Position numbers and translations under genes: made by a program. A DNA stretch of 64,000 bases from Colletes latitarsis. Taxonomy: Eukaryota; Arthropoda; Insecta; Hymenoptera; Colletidae. Below are positions 46,555 to 58,554 of this stretch, in pieces (position 1 is the stretch's first letter; every line of letters begins with the position of its first letter). Where the stretch lies: positions 34,349,501 through 34,413,500 of the forward strand of contig NC_135137.1 in the NCBI RefSeq assembly GCF_051014445.1. Reading direction: 5' to 3'. The notes under the pieces are model-generated. The model worked only from the letters and a program-made list of their open reading frames with translations. It did not search any database and was not told where the DNA came from.

Positions 46555-49500
46555 GTAAGTTGAAAACAAGGTCAGACGTAAGAAATGTTTATACCTTTAT
46601 GCATTAGTGTAATGGGGGAAAACCTATTCGGTACGAGATAAAACAGACGAAGAAAGAGCACGTATAAAAGAAGAAAATATACAGTCCATTTCCTCTGACA
46701 CTTTTTCGTAGACAAGCAACAATTTTCTTCTATTTAATTAATTATAATATTTGTAAAAACACCAAGTACCAATACTTCAAGTAAGAAATACGATTCATCG
46801 AGGTAGAATTCGAAGCAGGAAAGCATTTCCAGCCGAAGTTCGAGCATCAAGGGACGGATCACGAGGGACGACAAAACCTCGAAGCTCGGATAATGTGATT
46901 AATAGGAGTAAACGTATCCATCCGAGCTCCTTTCATCCTCCGCGGAACGCGCCGACAAGAAACGTCTCTATTCTGAAACGTGCTACGACTGTCACCGGCA
47001 TCGACGTCGTCCACGAACAAGAGATCCTCGAGGATCGAGTCCCTCCGATCGTTTCTCATAAAACGATCCCGCGTCGAACACGGGGTGTCTCTTAATCGAG
47101 GAAGACGCGGTCAGCGTTTCGCGTTATCGTTCTCTTTATATTCCTCACGGCGGCGCGTCCGTCCGGGGAGGGGGCCGCACGAGGGAACGAACGATAAATG
47201 CGATCCAGAAAATTCGTCGTGGAAGAAAGCGGAAAGAACGTTTGAAAGCTGCGTCGCGCGGAAAGTGCAGCAGACTGGGTGGAAATGGCGTCGTTAGTTT
47301 TTTCACCCCGACACCGAATGAAAATCGCTTTCTGCGCCCGCGCGAACCACGAAAGATCTTTGATGGTTGTTATCAGTCAGACGCCTTCCCGCGAACGAGA
47401 ACATCTCGATCAACCCCTTTCTTACGTGTGCTCTTCTACGCGGTCGGAATGTTTATAACATACCGTGAAAACTGAAATAAATAGCAAATACCACTGGACT
47501 TTGAATAATTACAAAAACACTTGACTTTGAAATACTGTTTTAAAATTCTTAACATTCCCTCGAATAATTCTACGAATATTCGTGTACGAAGATAGTTTAC
47601 AACATGCTCGACGCAACATAGTTTTACACACACGGTAGACGCAATGTATACTTCAAAATTTAATTATGCAGAGTGTAACTGAAAGGTACGGTCAAACTGG
47701 GGAAACATTCCTTACATCTGGGGGATGAAAACATGTTATAGGAACGTAGATCCATAAACGCTTCCTTTCGGACTTGTTTCGGTTACAGTGTCCAATTATT
47801 AGCAACCGCGAACAATTCGCAGAGGCACTCATTATCAGCAGCTTATATTTGATCCAATTTTTCAATTTATATTTAACGAGCAATTTATTATCGAATTCTT
47901 CTGCCTGATTTTTCTCTTAAAAATTGAGTTGTGAGTTTAAAAAGATCCACGAATCGTTACTTGAAGAGACATTATTGGTTTACGCGATCGTTGAATGTGT
48001 GCCAGGCACGATCAGCGGTTTCGTTACGCGGAAAGACAGACGCGTTGCTTAAGCGGATTCGTCTTATTAGTACGGCAAATTCCGAACGAGTCGATGACGA
48101 AACGAGGTGGTCTAGTTGATGCATCAGCCTCGAAATTGTACATAATGCTAATGCCAGAGATTGCACCCTCGAGGAAGACAGGGAAGAAGCTAAGCCTGGC
48201 CCTTTGCTTACCCAGCCGGTTCCTTGATTTTGCTATGCCCGCTTTTCATATTTCGCTACGTAAACTAGACAGTGCTAGGTGTACTAACGAGAGCCTCCGC
48301 GCACTCGTGCAGCCACGGTACCACGTCAGACCGTGCAATTTCTATGCTCGTGTAAACTGAAGAACCTTCAAGTAGGTACGTAGCTACCGAGCCACGTACA
48401 TAGACGCGCACCAGGAGGCGCACCGGATGATCAGAAGAAGCGTCGAGAGCACGGACGAGATGAACGGAAGAGAGACAGGGACGAGCGTTTCGTGAGATGC
48501 GGCTTCTTCGCGCGGAACGCGTATCGACAACGCATCTTGACGAAACGTCGGTCGGTCTTTGAACGCGAACCTTGATTTTTCTCCAGCCGCGATTCGATCC
48601 AGCGTTCCTCGATGGAAGATTGCCGATGATCGTTCGACGATCATAACTCGAACGCCAAGGCAACCAGTCTCTGTCCCGCGCGAGTCGTCGATCTACAACT
48701 TCAGTGGCAACGAAATCAGTTTACATACACGTGTGTTTGATCACGTTGAAAAGTAGCTGCTTTTGTACTCCAATAATGGGCTTCTCTTCTTTTTTTTGTG
48801 TGTGGAATAACCAGTCTCTCCTAGCAGATAAATTCCGAGAACAAAACTATTAAGACGTACCGTAGTCTGAAACTAATAATTTTTCAAATATTCAACATCG
48901 AAACTGGAACTCTAATCTTTCAACAGCTGCGTCGTATGCAAATCTCATCGTCTCGAATGTTGAGGACCATAAGTCAGTGTCCTAACGCTACTGTGGAAGT
49001 TATATATCTTAGAAAATGCATTGCTCGAGGAAGAACCAGTTTAACGACCTGTGATCGAAGGTCACTCAAGGTCAATCAAGGACGCGTAGCAATAAGTAAT
49101 CTCGAAAAATACTTTTGAATTGAGAATTCTATTAAAAGAACTTCAGGTTATGTCACCTATGAAAGCAAGATTTGTTTGAGAAATGTTTGTTTCCCAAGTT
49201 GCCTCACAGCTCTCCTTTTTCCTTTTCCGTCCCATCCACTCTCCCAGCTTCTCATTTTTCAGTCGCCATACCTCGATAAACTCCCATGCAAATTGGGTCG
49301 AAAGTCCCGAAGGACGAGTGACCTACAAGCGAACACCTGTGCGATTTATGTTGCAAAGTCAGTTGCGAGCCACTGCGCGGAAAACCTTTGAAACATTACG
49401 AGGCCACAGCCGCGGGAAAACAGTATCTTCTCCTCAGGGCCAGGTCCCAAAGGATACAAGAGCAAAGAAGTGCGTATACAACCGAACGAAAGTGTAGAAT

Positions 49501-50594
49501 CGTTTCATACAATTTCTACAGTTGTAATCGTACTATATTAAAGAAGAATTGCTATCTAACACTTAATTTTCTTCCGGAATAAAATTTACGCGTTACCAAA
49601 AATATCTCGTTTCGCTTAATTCGCCTAACGCGGCGGCCGTTTCGAGCCAAATGGAATATCTGTCCGTGAGTTTCAGAGACGAGGGTCGGGGATTTGGGAG
49701 AAGGGTTGATGGAAAGACGCGGCGCGGAGAAGGCGGAAAAAGGACGCGATCAACGAATACGCGTGCAGACGCGAACGTGGAAACGCGACGGGGGTCCACG
49801 TAGCCGTCGTCGAATCGAGTTCCTCGCGGTTCGAGGACGCGAACACGGAGCGGCGACCGCGCTACGCGCGGAGAAGAAGCACGAAATAATAACAAGAACA
49901 ACGCCATCGAGCACGATACGCTCGAGAATGTTCACCGATGCGCATTTAACACGCCGTTGACTCCGCTCCGTTCCGGGCGACCTCGCCAGGCTAAATTATT
50001 CCGACGTACAGACGAAAGGAACGTCCGCGAGTCTTTGAGCGTGCCGCGAGGCCCCGGTCGCGCGTAAATTAATAAACCATACTTTGTTCATGCTTCGTCG
50101 CCGCGCGTCAAATTAACCTCTTGGCGTTCTTTTTTGCGACGGACCAGTCACAATTTGTACGCCTCCCGCGCAGCTCGCGGTGCCGATTCTAGAGCAAACG
50201 ATAAATCCCATTTGCAAACACGAGCTCTCTGTTTATAGTCGATACTCATTGAACTGTTAATTAATATTACGACCAAGCAACAGATTCTTTGATCAACGAT
50301 CTGAAGCTCTTTGTTGTCCCCTAGCTGTGAAGATGGGGTTCTTTTATTCTCTGAACTTGCCACAGGAGGGTATCTTTAACTTTTATCGAGGAATTGATTA
50401 ATTAACACTTCTACGTATCGGAAAGGAAGAGTAGAATTTTTTCGTAGGAAGCTTCATTTTGGAGAAAATTGAATTTGAAAATGGAGACGCGTCGAATTGG
50501 ACGTCGGTGTAAGTAGAAACGGTGGGTCGCGGACAGACGCGCTCAGTTTACTCGTATTCGATCGCACGCTCTACACTGTCTACGTTTTACTTAC
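46555..50594. other. Non-coding stretch, CpG-rich at 46.9-47.4, 48.3-48.7 and 49.6-50.1 kb
   Basis: Frames of 94-132 codons overlap on both strands in the CpG-rich parts and match nothing known. 47.4-47.95 and 48.75-49.15 kb are AT-rich. I see no repeats, RNAs or convincing splice pairs. Confidence 0.55.
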
Positions 50595-50652
50595 TGTTTT
50601 CTCGCTGTTCACACCATAGAAAATGATTCGTAATAGACGATCTGGTACTCAC
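50595..50652 (-). other. Candidate recursive splice site, with an exon-like 58-nt segment
   Basis: On the minus strand TTCTGTTTTATGTTTCAG is followed immediately by GTGAGT, so an acceptor and donor abut at 50653/50652. This is the layout of insect recursive (ratchet) splice sites used in long introns. Fifty-eight nt further a second donor, ACA|GTAAGT, occurs at 50595/50594, and the segment between is open in one frame (VSTRSSITNHFLWCEQREN). It could thus be a zero-length ratchet point, a recursive-splicing exon or an ordinary small exon. Confidence 0.3.
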
Positions 50653-52560
50653 CTGAAACATAAAACAGAATACTTGGTTAGAAAAAGATGGTCAATCACT
50701 ACAGATGTACAGATACTTTTCGAATGATCGTGACTATAGAGATAATTACAATATTTACTAAGAAAAAATGGGTCAATATACTGAGTTTACTGTTACTATT
50801 ATATACCCTTCAATTTTCAAAGGAATTATAGAGAGAGTGGTATTTTTAATCCAAGAATCATAGAACAGTGAGTCTTAATTCAGAATCGTAGCTTTCAACC
50901 TTCTCGATTTGAAGATCATGGACATATTCTCCCTGATAAATCACTATCGGAACAACTTATCCCCTCGTCATTATCCAAGTTATAAAACTACGGATGCTGG
51001 AGGCTCAGCAAACACTAGTTGGTATAAGATAGTTTCCTCTTAAGTCATTCTTACTGCCAGAGTCTAATACAACTTCTCCAGGGACGTGCTCGTGCCAACC
51101 ACAGAACATTGATTGTAGTTCTGCGTGGCAACTCTAGGAGTTCCGAAGCTGGGAGCCTTAACCTCCTGATCCGAAGTTCACAAGCGTTGCTTCTACCCTC
51201 TGGCAACACCAGGAACTCCTCATCTTTTTCGAATCATAGAAGATCGGATATTGAATCACCCTTCTCGACTCCAAGCATCTTCGATTGTAAACACGTTTTC
51301 TCTTGGGCTTTTCTTTCCGAATAGAGGCTACATTGCTTAACTTTCTCAGATACCAGACAAGAGATTAATTAATTGAAATATATTCGTTGCTCAATCACAA
51401 TCGAAGATTCCTCCGTCAATTGTTTATTATTATACTCGACGGAATAAAGTCGAAACAAAGAATATATCTATCTATTCTACAGCTCGAAGAGTATCGAGAA
51501 GTTCGTAATTAGTTGCTGATCTCAAAACGACACCCTTTCGTTAGATCGTCGAGTCCTTTATGCAAATCTCGCGACACGCGTAGCCAGACGCAGTCGCGAT
51601 TAGACTCGACGCCGAACGTATAGAGAGTTCCGCGAGAAAAACTTTGTTTCAGAGAGGCGAGTCTTCGGCTTAACGTTGAATTCCCTGAAACGACTCTGTC
51701 TGAAAGCTCGCCGTTAATTTCAAGCGCTGCATTAGGATGCACGAAAGCGATTACAAAGTTTCTGGCGAGTGTCGCTGCGAGAGAAAAATAAAAAAATATA
51801 AAAGAAAGAAAGACTCGACGAGCAAAGTCGCCGTTTCTAAGAAACTTTCACCAACGACTGACAACCCCCGCTGCGAGCTTAGAACTCGGAAAAGTCTGTC
51901 CGTCATAACCTCCACTTGCGAGCGCGAGCCTCTTCGTTTCCGCTCCGTTCTCGACGCCGAGGTATAACGCTCGCGGAGGAAGCACGCGTCGCGGCACGTC
52001 ACTTTCCTTGCGCCCGCAATTCGCCAGAACCTCTCCAGCCCTCGCAGCTGGCCCTCCGAGTGGTGGCGAAACTTCTAACACAAGATGCTTCCGCGCTGAG
52101 AACTCCTACTTCATCTTCCTGCCGGCCCGACCCTGGAAATTCGCCGCACCGAGAATAAATACTTTCGAGACAACGGCAGCTTTTGTCCTTACAGGCCGAC
52201 GCTGTCTGCTCGAGAGCGATACGACACGGTTTTACGTCGTCGTTCCGTGACCCCCAAGAGAACGCGAGCAACGCTTCCTTCCGTAAAAATCGACGATCGC
52301 GATACGTAGATCGAAGTACTCGAGGAAACGTTTTTGTCAAATGTTGAATTTCTTTCTACGCGGATCGGTTTTCACGTTTATCGAGAACAACTACCAAGTA
52401 TCACGATCTTGGCTGCTTCTACAAGTTCTGCATGCCATTTTAACGACGATTTCGAAGCGGTTAGAGAGGATCGCGACCTCAACGACGCTTTGTCGAAGGA
52501 TGTTCGAACAGAGGCGTCTTAGGGAAACGAACAAGCTAGAAGAGTCACCCGTTCCGGGAA
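50653..52560. other. Non-coding stretch, CpG-rich at 51.5-52.5 kb
   Basis: AT-rich to 51.5 kb, except a segment at 51060-51330 with pyrimidine-rich blocks. The CpG-rich part has overlapping frames of up to 113 codons on both strands. No domain, repeat or RNA is recognised. Confidence 0.55.
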
Positions 52561-52873
52561 TAAAACAGTAGCCTAGAGCGGAAAGGAGCGGATGGGTGGG
52601 GAATCGATGGAACAGTTCGGTGCGAAATGACGAACAGGCGGAAAGAGAAACGGCTTGAGAATAAGATAGTGAGCGCCGTGTAAGAGTAATCGAACCATTC
52701 TCGCGTAAGAGGGATCGGTAACGCGGACGAGATAAAGGCGGAGTGCTATATCTGGCGAGGAACGGCGAGAAAAGCGGGGAAGCGAGAGGTTAGAATGATG
52801 GGTTACGTAGTGATTGCAGCTAGAATCGGAAAACTGGGGTGGGGGAGAAAAAAAAAGAGGAGGACGAGTGACT
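52561..52873 (+). promoter_or_regulatory. Purine-skewed block
   Basis: The plus strand is strongly purine-rich for about 300 bp, ending in a G-rich/A-rich tract with GGGGTGGGGGAG and A9 at 52837-52870. All frames are closed at short intervals despite the CpG content. The skew resembles transcribed 5' UTR-like DNA, but I find no promoter core. Confidence 0.2.
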
Positions 52874-53545
52874 AATAGCTATAGGTCCACCGGTGTTCAG
52901 TGACCGACATGAATCGGTCCTCGCTTTCTTTCCGCGCTTCTTGCTTTACGGTCTCAAGCCCGTGGACTTTCATTTCATTAAAAGAGTGTTTTAGAGGAAA
53001 GTAATTCCACCGATCGCGCGACTTTCCTGTTTAGGATTTATCGTCGTTCGAACTGAGAAATATGAGGGAAGAATTATATTAATTTCTTGATTGGACGAAA
53101 CAATATTTATGTAGTAAATTAACAAAATGACAATTTATATGTACATCGATACGTTCATATTGATTTGTAGTTGACTATCACATATTGTTGCTTTATTAGG
53201 TCATTCTCGAAACCGTGCTGTTTTTATTATCAACAGTTTTCCCTACCATAAAATATTTCTACGGCCTGAAAACTCCGTTTCTTTTTATTATTCAGTTACT
53301 GCTGGCGTTTTGACCTACAACGGTCTTTTTCCAGGCGCCCATGCATATTTCAATTCAAATTACGATACGAACTATGGAATGCAATTACATTTCACGACGA
53401 AAGAATGAAAGCCGGTCCGAATAACTGTTCTGTCTCATAAATGTGAATACCCCGCGATACGTTACTTTTATTCGATATCTGTTAGCCACCAATATTAGTA
53501 GTCGATGCAACTATAAATAAGGCGGCGCAATAGATACAGAACACC
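52874..53545. other. AT-rich stretch without recognisable features
   Basis: Stops are frequent in all frames and no similarity to other parts of the window is visible. Confidence 0.6.
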
Positions 53546-53765
53546 TTAACACTAAACCGGTACTTCACGTATACCCTATTATGACAGGATAAATGACCAG
53601 TCTTTCTTTTTCTCTTTTACGAGGCAACGTACTTCTAATTTTTGCATTATATGTATAAAAAGTTGTGTTTTAATGTTTATTCATAAGATATTCTTATCTT
53701 TTATGTTAAAAAAGTTTTTAGTTTTCATTGGATACAAGATAAACCGTCTTTGAAAACGAATTTTG

Positions 53766-54135
53766 TTCCAAGTCGATGCCGTAGTTAGTTCTAGAGAAAA
53801 CAACTATTTAAGAAAAAGTGCTGGCTAGTAATTACGCAAACATCCTGTATTTACATTTATCTTCAATTAAATAAACAATTTATGGTCCAGTTTTATCGTA
53901 CACTTGTCGTACGATCAATAGGAATTGCTAAAACTTCTTTGGGTATGTAACGTCAAACTAAATGTGAAAATAAACATAGAAGATAGCAAAAATTATAATA
54001 GGTGATATAGTCATTAGGTAGAGGGTTAAATGCCCTTTAAAATGAGCGTTTGTACGAGTCGATAGCTCAATTAGTTCCGGAGATATAGCGATTTTAGTTT
54101 CAAGTCGATGCGGTGGCTAGTTCCGGAAATAGAGT
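53766..54135 (+). repeat. Dispersed short repeats with AAGTCGATGC and TTAGTTC
   Basis: TCCAAGTCGATGCCGTAGTT (53768-53787) recurs as TTCAAGTCGATGCGGTGGCT at about 54100-54119, both followed by AGTTC and a GAGA/GAAAT block. A third, looser copy (GAGTCGATAGCTCAATTAGT) lies at about 54056-54075. They form part of the candidate TTAA element. Confidence 0.6.
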
Positions 54136-54319
54136 TTGTTTACGTTTCGTTGCGCGCTCGCGAGTTCGTTGATAACGCGCGCGTGACAATAGTAAACAGT
54201 GCGTAGTAAATTCTTGGAAATACTACGTCCGGCTCTAGGTCACTCGATCACGCGTCACGTACGAGACAAAGAGGTCCGGCGCGACGCGTCAGACGAAGAC
54301 AGAGATAGTCAAATTAAGA

Positions 54320-54740
54320 AAAATACCCTTTTACATAAATTACGATATCTCGAAAACGGTAAGTCGGATCGACAAAAACCAAAAACCACTTTAAAGGGGA
54401 GGCTTTGCCGCTACTAACGGTGGCTCGATCATGGAGAAGATGCTAGTAATTTCGAAACTGCAGGTAATTAAAGTTTTTAGTAATTTAATGCGCGTTAGTA
54501 GTCTGCCGTAACACGGAAAGCGCCATAAGAGAATTTTCTAAAAATTACCTCTTTACACAAATTACGATATCTCGAAAACGGGAAGTCGGATCGACATAAA
54601 CGAAAAGCCATTTTAATGGGGAGGCTTTGCCGCTTCTAATAGTGGTTCAATAATTAATAAAATGCTAGTAGTTTCGGAACTGCACGCGAGTAAAGTTTAA
54701 CTATTTTTAATACGCGTTGCTAGACTGTTCTAAGACAGTG
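54320..54740 (+). repeat. Tandem repeat, two units of about 222 bp
   Basis: TACGATATCTCGAAAACGG at 54341 recurs at 54563. Both are followed in order by AAGTCGGATCGAC.AAA, GGGGAGGCTTTGCCGCT, a GTGG block, AATGCTAGTA.TTTCG-like sequence and a TAAAGTTT block. Divergence is moderate, about one difference in eight or nine bases by eye. The units are non-coding apart from a 72-codon chance frame ending inside unit 1. Confidence 0.85.
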
Positions 54741-55012
54741 GAAACTGTAGATTCTCTCCTTTCGTCTTTGTTATACATATATTTACATCATATTTACTAT
54801 TTACATCAGAAGCTAATGAAAATTTGGTACCAAATGTTATCTAGCTTTTACAGAAAAATATAAATCATTCAACCGGTCAGATGACCGGTCGCGGTAGGCA
54901 AAACAGACTACATATTTTCCTCAGAAAACAAAGAATAAGAATAGAAATAAATATTGCAAAATTCATTGCACGTATAAATAAAACTCCTCAAATAAAAATC
55001 CTCAACGGTTAA

Positions 55013-55458
55013 ACAAATGTTTTGCACAACATACTGCGTTGAAACCGTGAGAAATATCTCGTTCTAATTTTACTACGCTCGATTATCTTTCCCCATAAAT
55101 TTGATACAACGCTAAAATTTAAATTTATACTTCCTCCACGGTTACCCCCGTTAGTCTGCCGCCCATGCTTTCAAAATATCGAAGATCGAGACGCAAGCTG
55201 ATAAAGACACACACGCGTTAAGAACTCGCGCATTCTAGTCGGTAATAACGGTATTGGATACATATATTTTTGCCTCGTTCACCCCGAGCGCATTCCCCGC
55301 GATCTCGTGTCCAATTTACCGCGTCGATTATTACAAAATATCATCACGCGATCCGCGGCGCAGTCGCGTAAATATCGCCGCCTAACGAGACAACGTATAG
55401 CCTTCTACCCTATCGGGCGCGCTGAGAAAATGGTCGCACGCACAGGTGGAAACCCGGA
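55013..55458. other. Non-coding stretch next to the candidate element
   Basis: AT-rich to 55.15 kb, then CpG-rich. The 72-codon frame at 55307-55525 opens with an alternative start and is not called. I see nothing else. Confidence 0.5.
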
Positions 55459-56638
55459 ATGGCTTCATTTCGCCGCGCTCTATCTGCCCCCCTCCTCTTC
55501 CTTCTTATCGCGCGATCGCGCATAGACGATGCAATTACATTCCAAGTAGCCGTGCTCGGGCCTGTTCCCGGCGACGTTTACATACCCCGCGCGCGTAAGG
55601 AGCGAACAAAGCTCGTGTCATCCTCGTTTTCGTGCCCCTCGGGGGCCTCCGGTCGATGCGCCGCGTCAGGACAACCTCGACGTGGAACGAAAACAAGCCG
55701 GTTAATGAAGCGTACAGTACCAACGCATACCTGGCGCTGCTCGAGCATCCACGCTCGGAGTTGCACCTGTCGTCGATGCAACGCCGCCAGAAGCATCCGG
55801 AACACCTTCCGCGATAACGCTCCGCGATCGTGCCAACGGCTCCGTGGCTCCGTCGACACACGTTCCCGCTGGACCGGGCCCCGTACGCGTGTAGAGGAAG
55901 CCTTCTCGGAAGGAGGGTACCGTTCCATCGTGCAACATCGCCAGGGAGAAGAGATTAATAGTCCCTCAACTAGAGGAGCACGGAGGAGCAAGGAGAAGAG
56001 AGGACTTCCGACGTCGGGATACGCGTTCGAGCGGCGCGTCGCTGATGATTAAGCGACTCGCTGGCAAAAAATTAATCGAGAGACGAGAGAAATTTATTCG
56101 TACGAGATCCTCAAGGATAGGGGGAAATAGGCTGCTTAAGTCGAGCACGATAATCCTGGTAAAATTCCAGCGACCAGCGAACCGAGCGTTTATAAGGTCA
56201 GCGATACGCGCTGAAGCGCCGGAAGATAGACCGTGGAACCGGAAGGTAAATGGGTCCGAGCGCGTTTCACGTTTCGCGCGACGACCATTAGCAGAATTTA
56301 AACGTTCCCGGGTAGCACACTGCCCCGGGAATAATACGTATAGCTCGACGAGTTTAATAAGATTTCGGAACCAGCCGCTCGAACATGGACCAGCGAACGA
56401 CGGGGAACTAATTTTCAACGATTTCGCTATTCGTATGGGCCCCAAACTATTTCCCAATGCGTTAGGTATTAGTGCTTTATTCGTTCTCGTGGTCTATGGT
56501 CTATGTGTCGATAACACGAAACGATCTCCAACTGGAAAGGGTCCAGGAAAAGTGAGATCTAGTCAGAAATTTGATACATTGTTGGAGAATATTATTTTAC
56601 TCACGTTTCATAATATAACCGTATGTTTTGAAACATAA
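55459..56638 (+). other. CpG-rich block with two overlapping 197-codon frames
   Basis: Frame 1 (55459-56052, ATG, MASFRRALSAPLLFLLIARS...) has an N-terminus that resembles a signal peptide: basic residues, then APLLFLLIA. Frame 2 (56045-56638, ATG, MIKRLAGKKLIERREK...) overlaps it by 8 nt in another phase and carries a hydrophobic segment, ALGISALFVLVVYGLC, near residues 140-156. Minus frames of 108-163 codons overlap both. No Cys pattern, domain or homologue is recognised. A signal-like start with an Arg-rich remainder is what CpG-rich chance frames often give, so I regard coding as unlikely. Confidence 0.15.
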
Positions 56639-58519
56639 ATTAAAATTCATTAACGGCTTATCTAGTTACGGTACTTTTAATGAACCTCCCACCGGACGTG
56701 TTTAATATTTTAACGTCATCGGGGGCTTGCAATTTTTACGAATATTAGTATTTTATGTTTTATGTTTTATAACTACGTATGAACTGATCTAACGTTATCG
56801 AAATAAAACAAAATTAATCGCTTTATTCAATGGTACACGGTCGTTACTTTTGTCAAATGTTGCCAGATTATACAAAGTCGTGTACTTTTTAATACGTTCA
56901 TATTTTTCGCGCATAATTGTCATTCTCCGCATATCTTATATGCACGAACATCCACAGTCTTACGCGCAGAGGTCGACGAGCTCGCAGCAGCTCCGATGGA
57001 CACTTTCTTTTTCTTCCGTTTCGTGTGGCTGTAATTCGACGTTAGGCGCTGCTACGGGTTGGACGAACAGGCGTGCGCGGATGTAAACCCGGTTGGACAA
57101 GCGACGAAAGAGTATTAGAGCCGTGTGTGTACGGAGTGAGTCGCCTATGGTTGGAACCCAAAATACCTCCGTTGCTTTTAACGATTTCTTTCGAAGTACT
57201 AAATATTGCTATTGATCCTCGCTTTTCTTACATAGAATGACGTACGTATCTTATAAAATTATCATCAATAACAAAATTCAGCCACCTTTATGTCTTATAA
57301 AATCACTATTTAATGTACAGAGGCAATTGAATTTTCTTGAAGAGAACACACGACAACATTTACGACAAGATTTCAGTTTTAAACTTTACCAGTACAATGC
57401 AGAAATTCGACACGAAGCAACGAAGCTCAGATTTGCGTCAAAATGGATCCAGAGTTCGCCATTCGGTCGCCAATGCGGCCCACCCTTCGAGATTTCAAAA
57501 CGCGAAGCACCGTTCCCGCGCTAAATTATACAGTTTCAGTCTTTCCAAGATTGTTTAGAAGCATGCAACCACGTTGCAAGATTGAAGAGGTTAGAAGATT
57601 ATGTAGAATTATAGGATTACCTAAAATGTCGAGTATCAATTTTATCAAGTCGATGAATTATCAACGATACGAATAGCGGTGTCTCGAGTTGTTACTGGGG
57701 AATGCAAAGTACGGGCGAGGCGTATTTAGGCGTGTTTTAATGCATGCACAATGCACGCGTATTGCTATAAACTTTTATGGAGAGGAATGTTAATGCGCGG
57801 CAAAGTTGGCGCCGCTACAGACACTGCAGTTGCATCATCTCTACCACACTTTGACGCGACAGAGCCACATTAAGACGATGCGAGTATATTAACACTGATG
57901 GGTTTACGGCTGATGAGATCGCAACGCAACTAAGTCTAATGAGATTTGGTCGATGATTTCCTTGATACCTTTTTTTTATCCGGACGTTGGTCTATTAGGG
58001 GCGTGAAACGTTATTTATCGACGAGAAACCGCATCAGGCTCGTATCGTTCTCATTAAGCGTGCGCCGATTTTTTCAAATTTTCAAAACTCACCAAGCATC
58101 GTTTACCTTTGCCGTCGGAACGTACACTAAATCGCGTTACAACCCGATAAATTCAACGGCTGATTATGTCAAGCGCCGGCTCAAATTAAATCGTGAGGCA
58201 AACATTTAAATAGAAACAAAAAACCTGTTCGATTACATCTGCTCGACGCTACGTGTAGATCGAGTTACACAGGGACTTTCGATAAAACGCGGTCGAGAAC
58301 CCGATGGTAAGCGCAGATTATAGAAAGCACGGTTCGACGCGACGGAAATAACTTTGAGTTTAAATTATTACGAGCCACGGACTTGCTCGTTTTTCCCCCC
58401 TCCGCGTTGCTCGTGATAATTGAAACTTCTCTGTACGGCCATTTCTATAATACATTTTCCATACTTTGGCTCCGGCGCTCGATATCGTCCGGTTCTCGTG
58501 TGTTGGCCGGCTCTGCACA
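56639..58519. other. Non-coding stretch without recognisable genes
   Basis: AT-rich at 56.65-56.95 kb, where TTTTATGT is repeated three times (about 56751-56770). Three overlapping plus frames of 73-95 codons at 57.24-57.68 kb are protein-like in parts but unrecognised and mutually out of phase. I see no RNA genes. Confidence 0.5.
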
Positions 58520-58554
58520 CGCGTGCACGCGAAAAAACGCGAAACGTGCACGCG
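58520..58554. repeat. 10-bp perfect inverted repeat
   Basis: CGCGTGCACG (58520-58529) is mirrored by CGTGCACGCG (58545-58554) across a 15-nt A-rich loop. Each arm contains GTGCAC and is alternating purine/pyrimidine. CACGTG-like bHLH-PAS sites (GCGTG) occur in each arm. Function is unknown. Confidence 0.75.

Larger units (their letters stand above)
53546..55012. mobile_element. Candidate TTAA-bounded non-autonomous element (piggyBac-like)
   Basis: TTAACACTAAACC starts at 53546, and the other boundary is AACGGTTAA ending at 55012, so both ends carry TTAA, the target of piggyBac-type transposons. A perfect 8-bp palindrome, ACCGGTCA-GA-TGACCGGT (54872-54889), lies about 120 bp inside the right end, and near the left end TGACAGGATAAATGACC is a weaker counterpart. 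The interior has repeated blocks but no transposase. Terminal inverted repeats match only loosely, so the assignment is an inference; the internal repeats are certain. Confidence 0.35.

Noticed and set aside
56045..56052. Operon-like ATG/stop overlap between two 197-codon frames
   Set aside because: An 8-nt overlap in eukaryotic CpG-rich DNA with long frames on both strands is most simply a coincidence; no polycistronic signals are present.
57237..57676. Three overlapping plus-strand frames as a frameshifted gene
   Set aside because: They lie in different phases, none resembles a known family, and joining them is not supported by any similarity.
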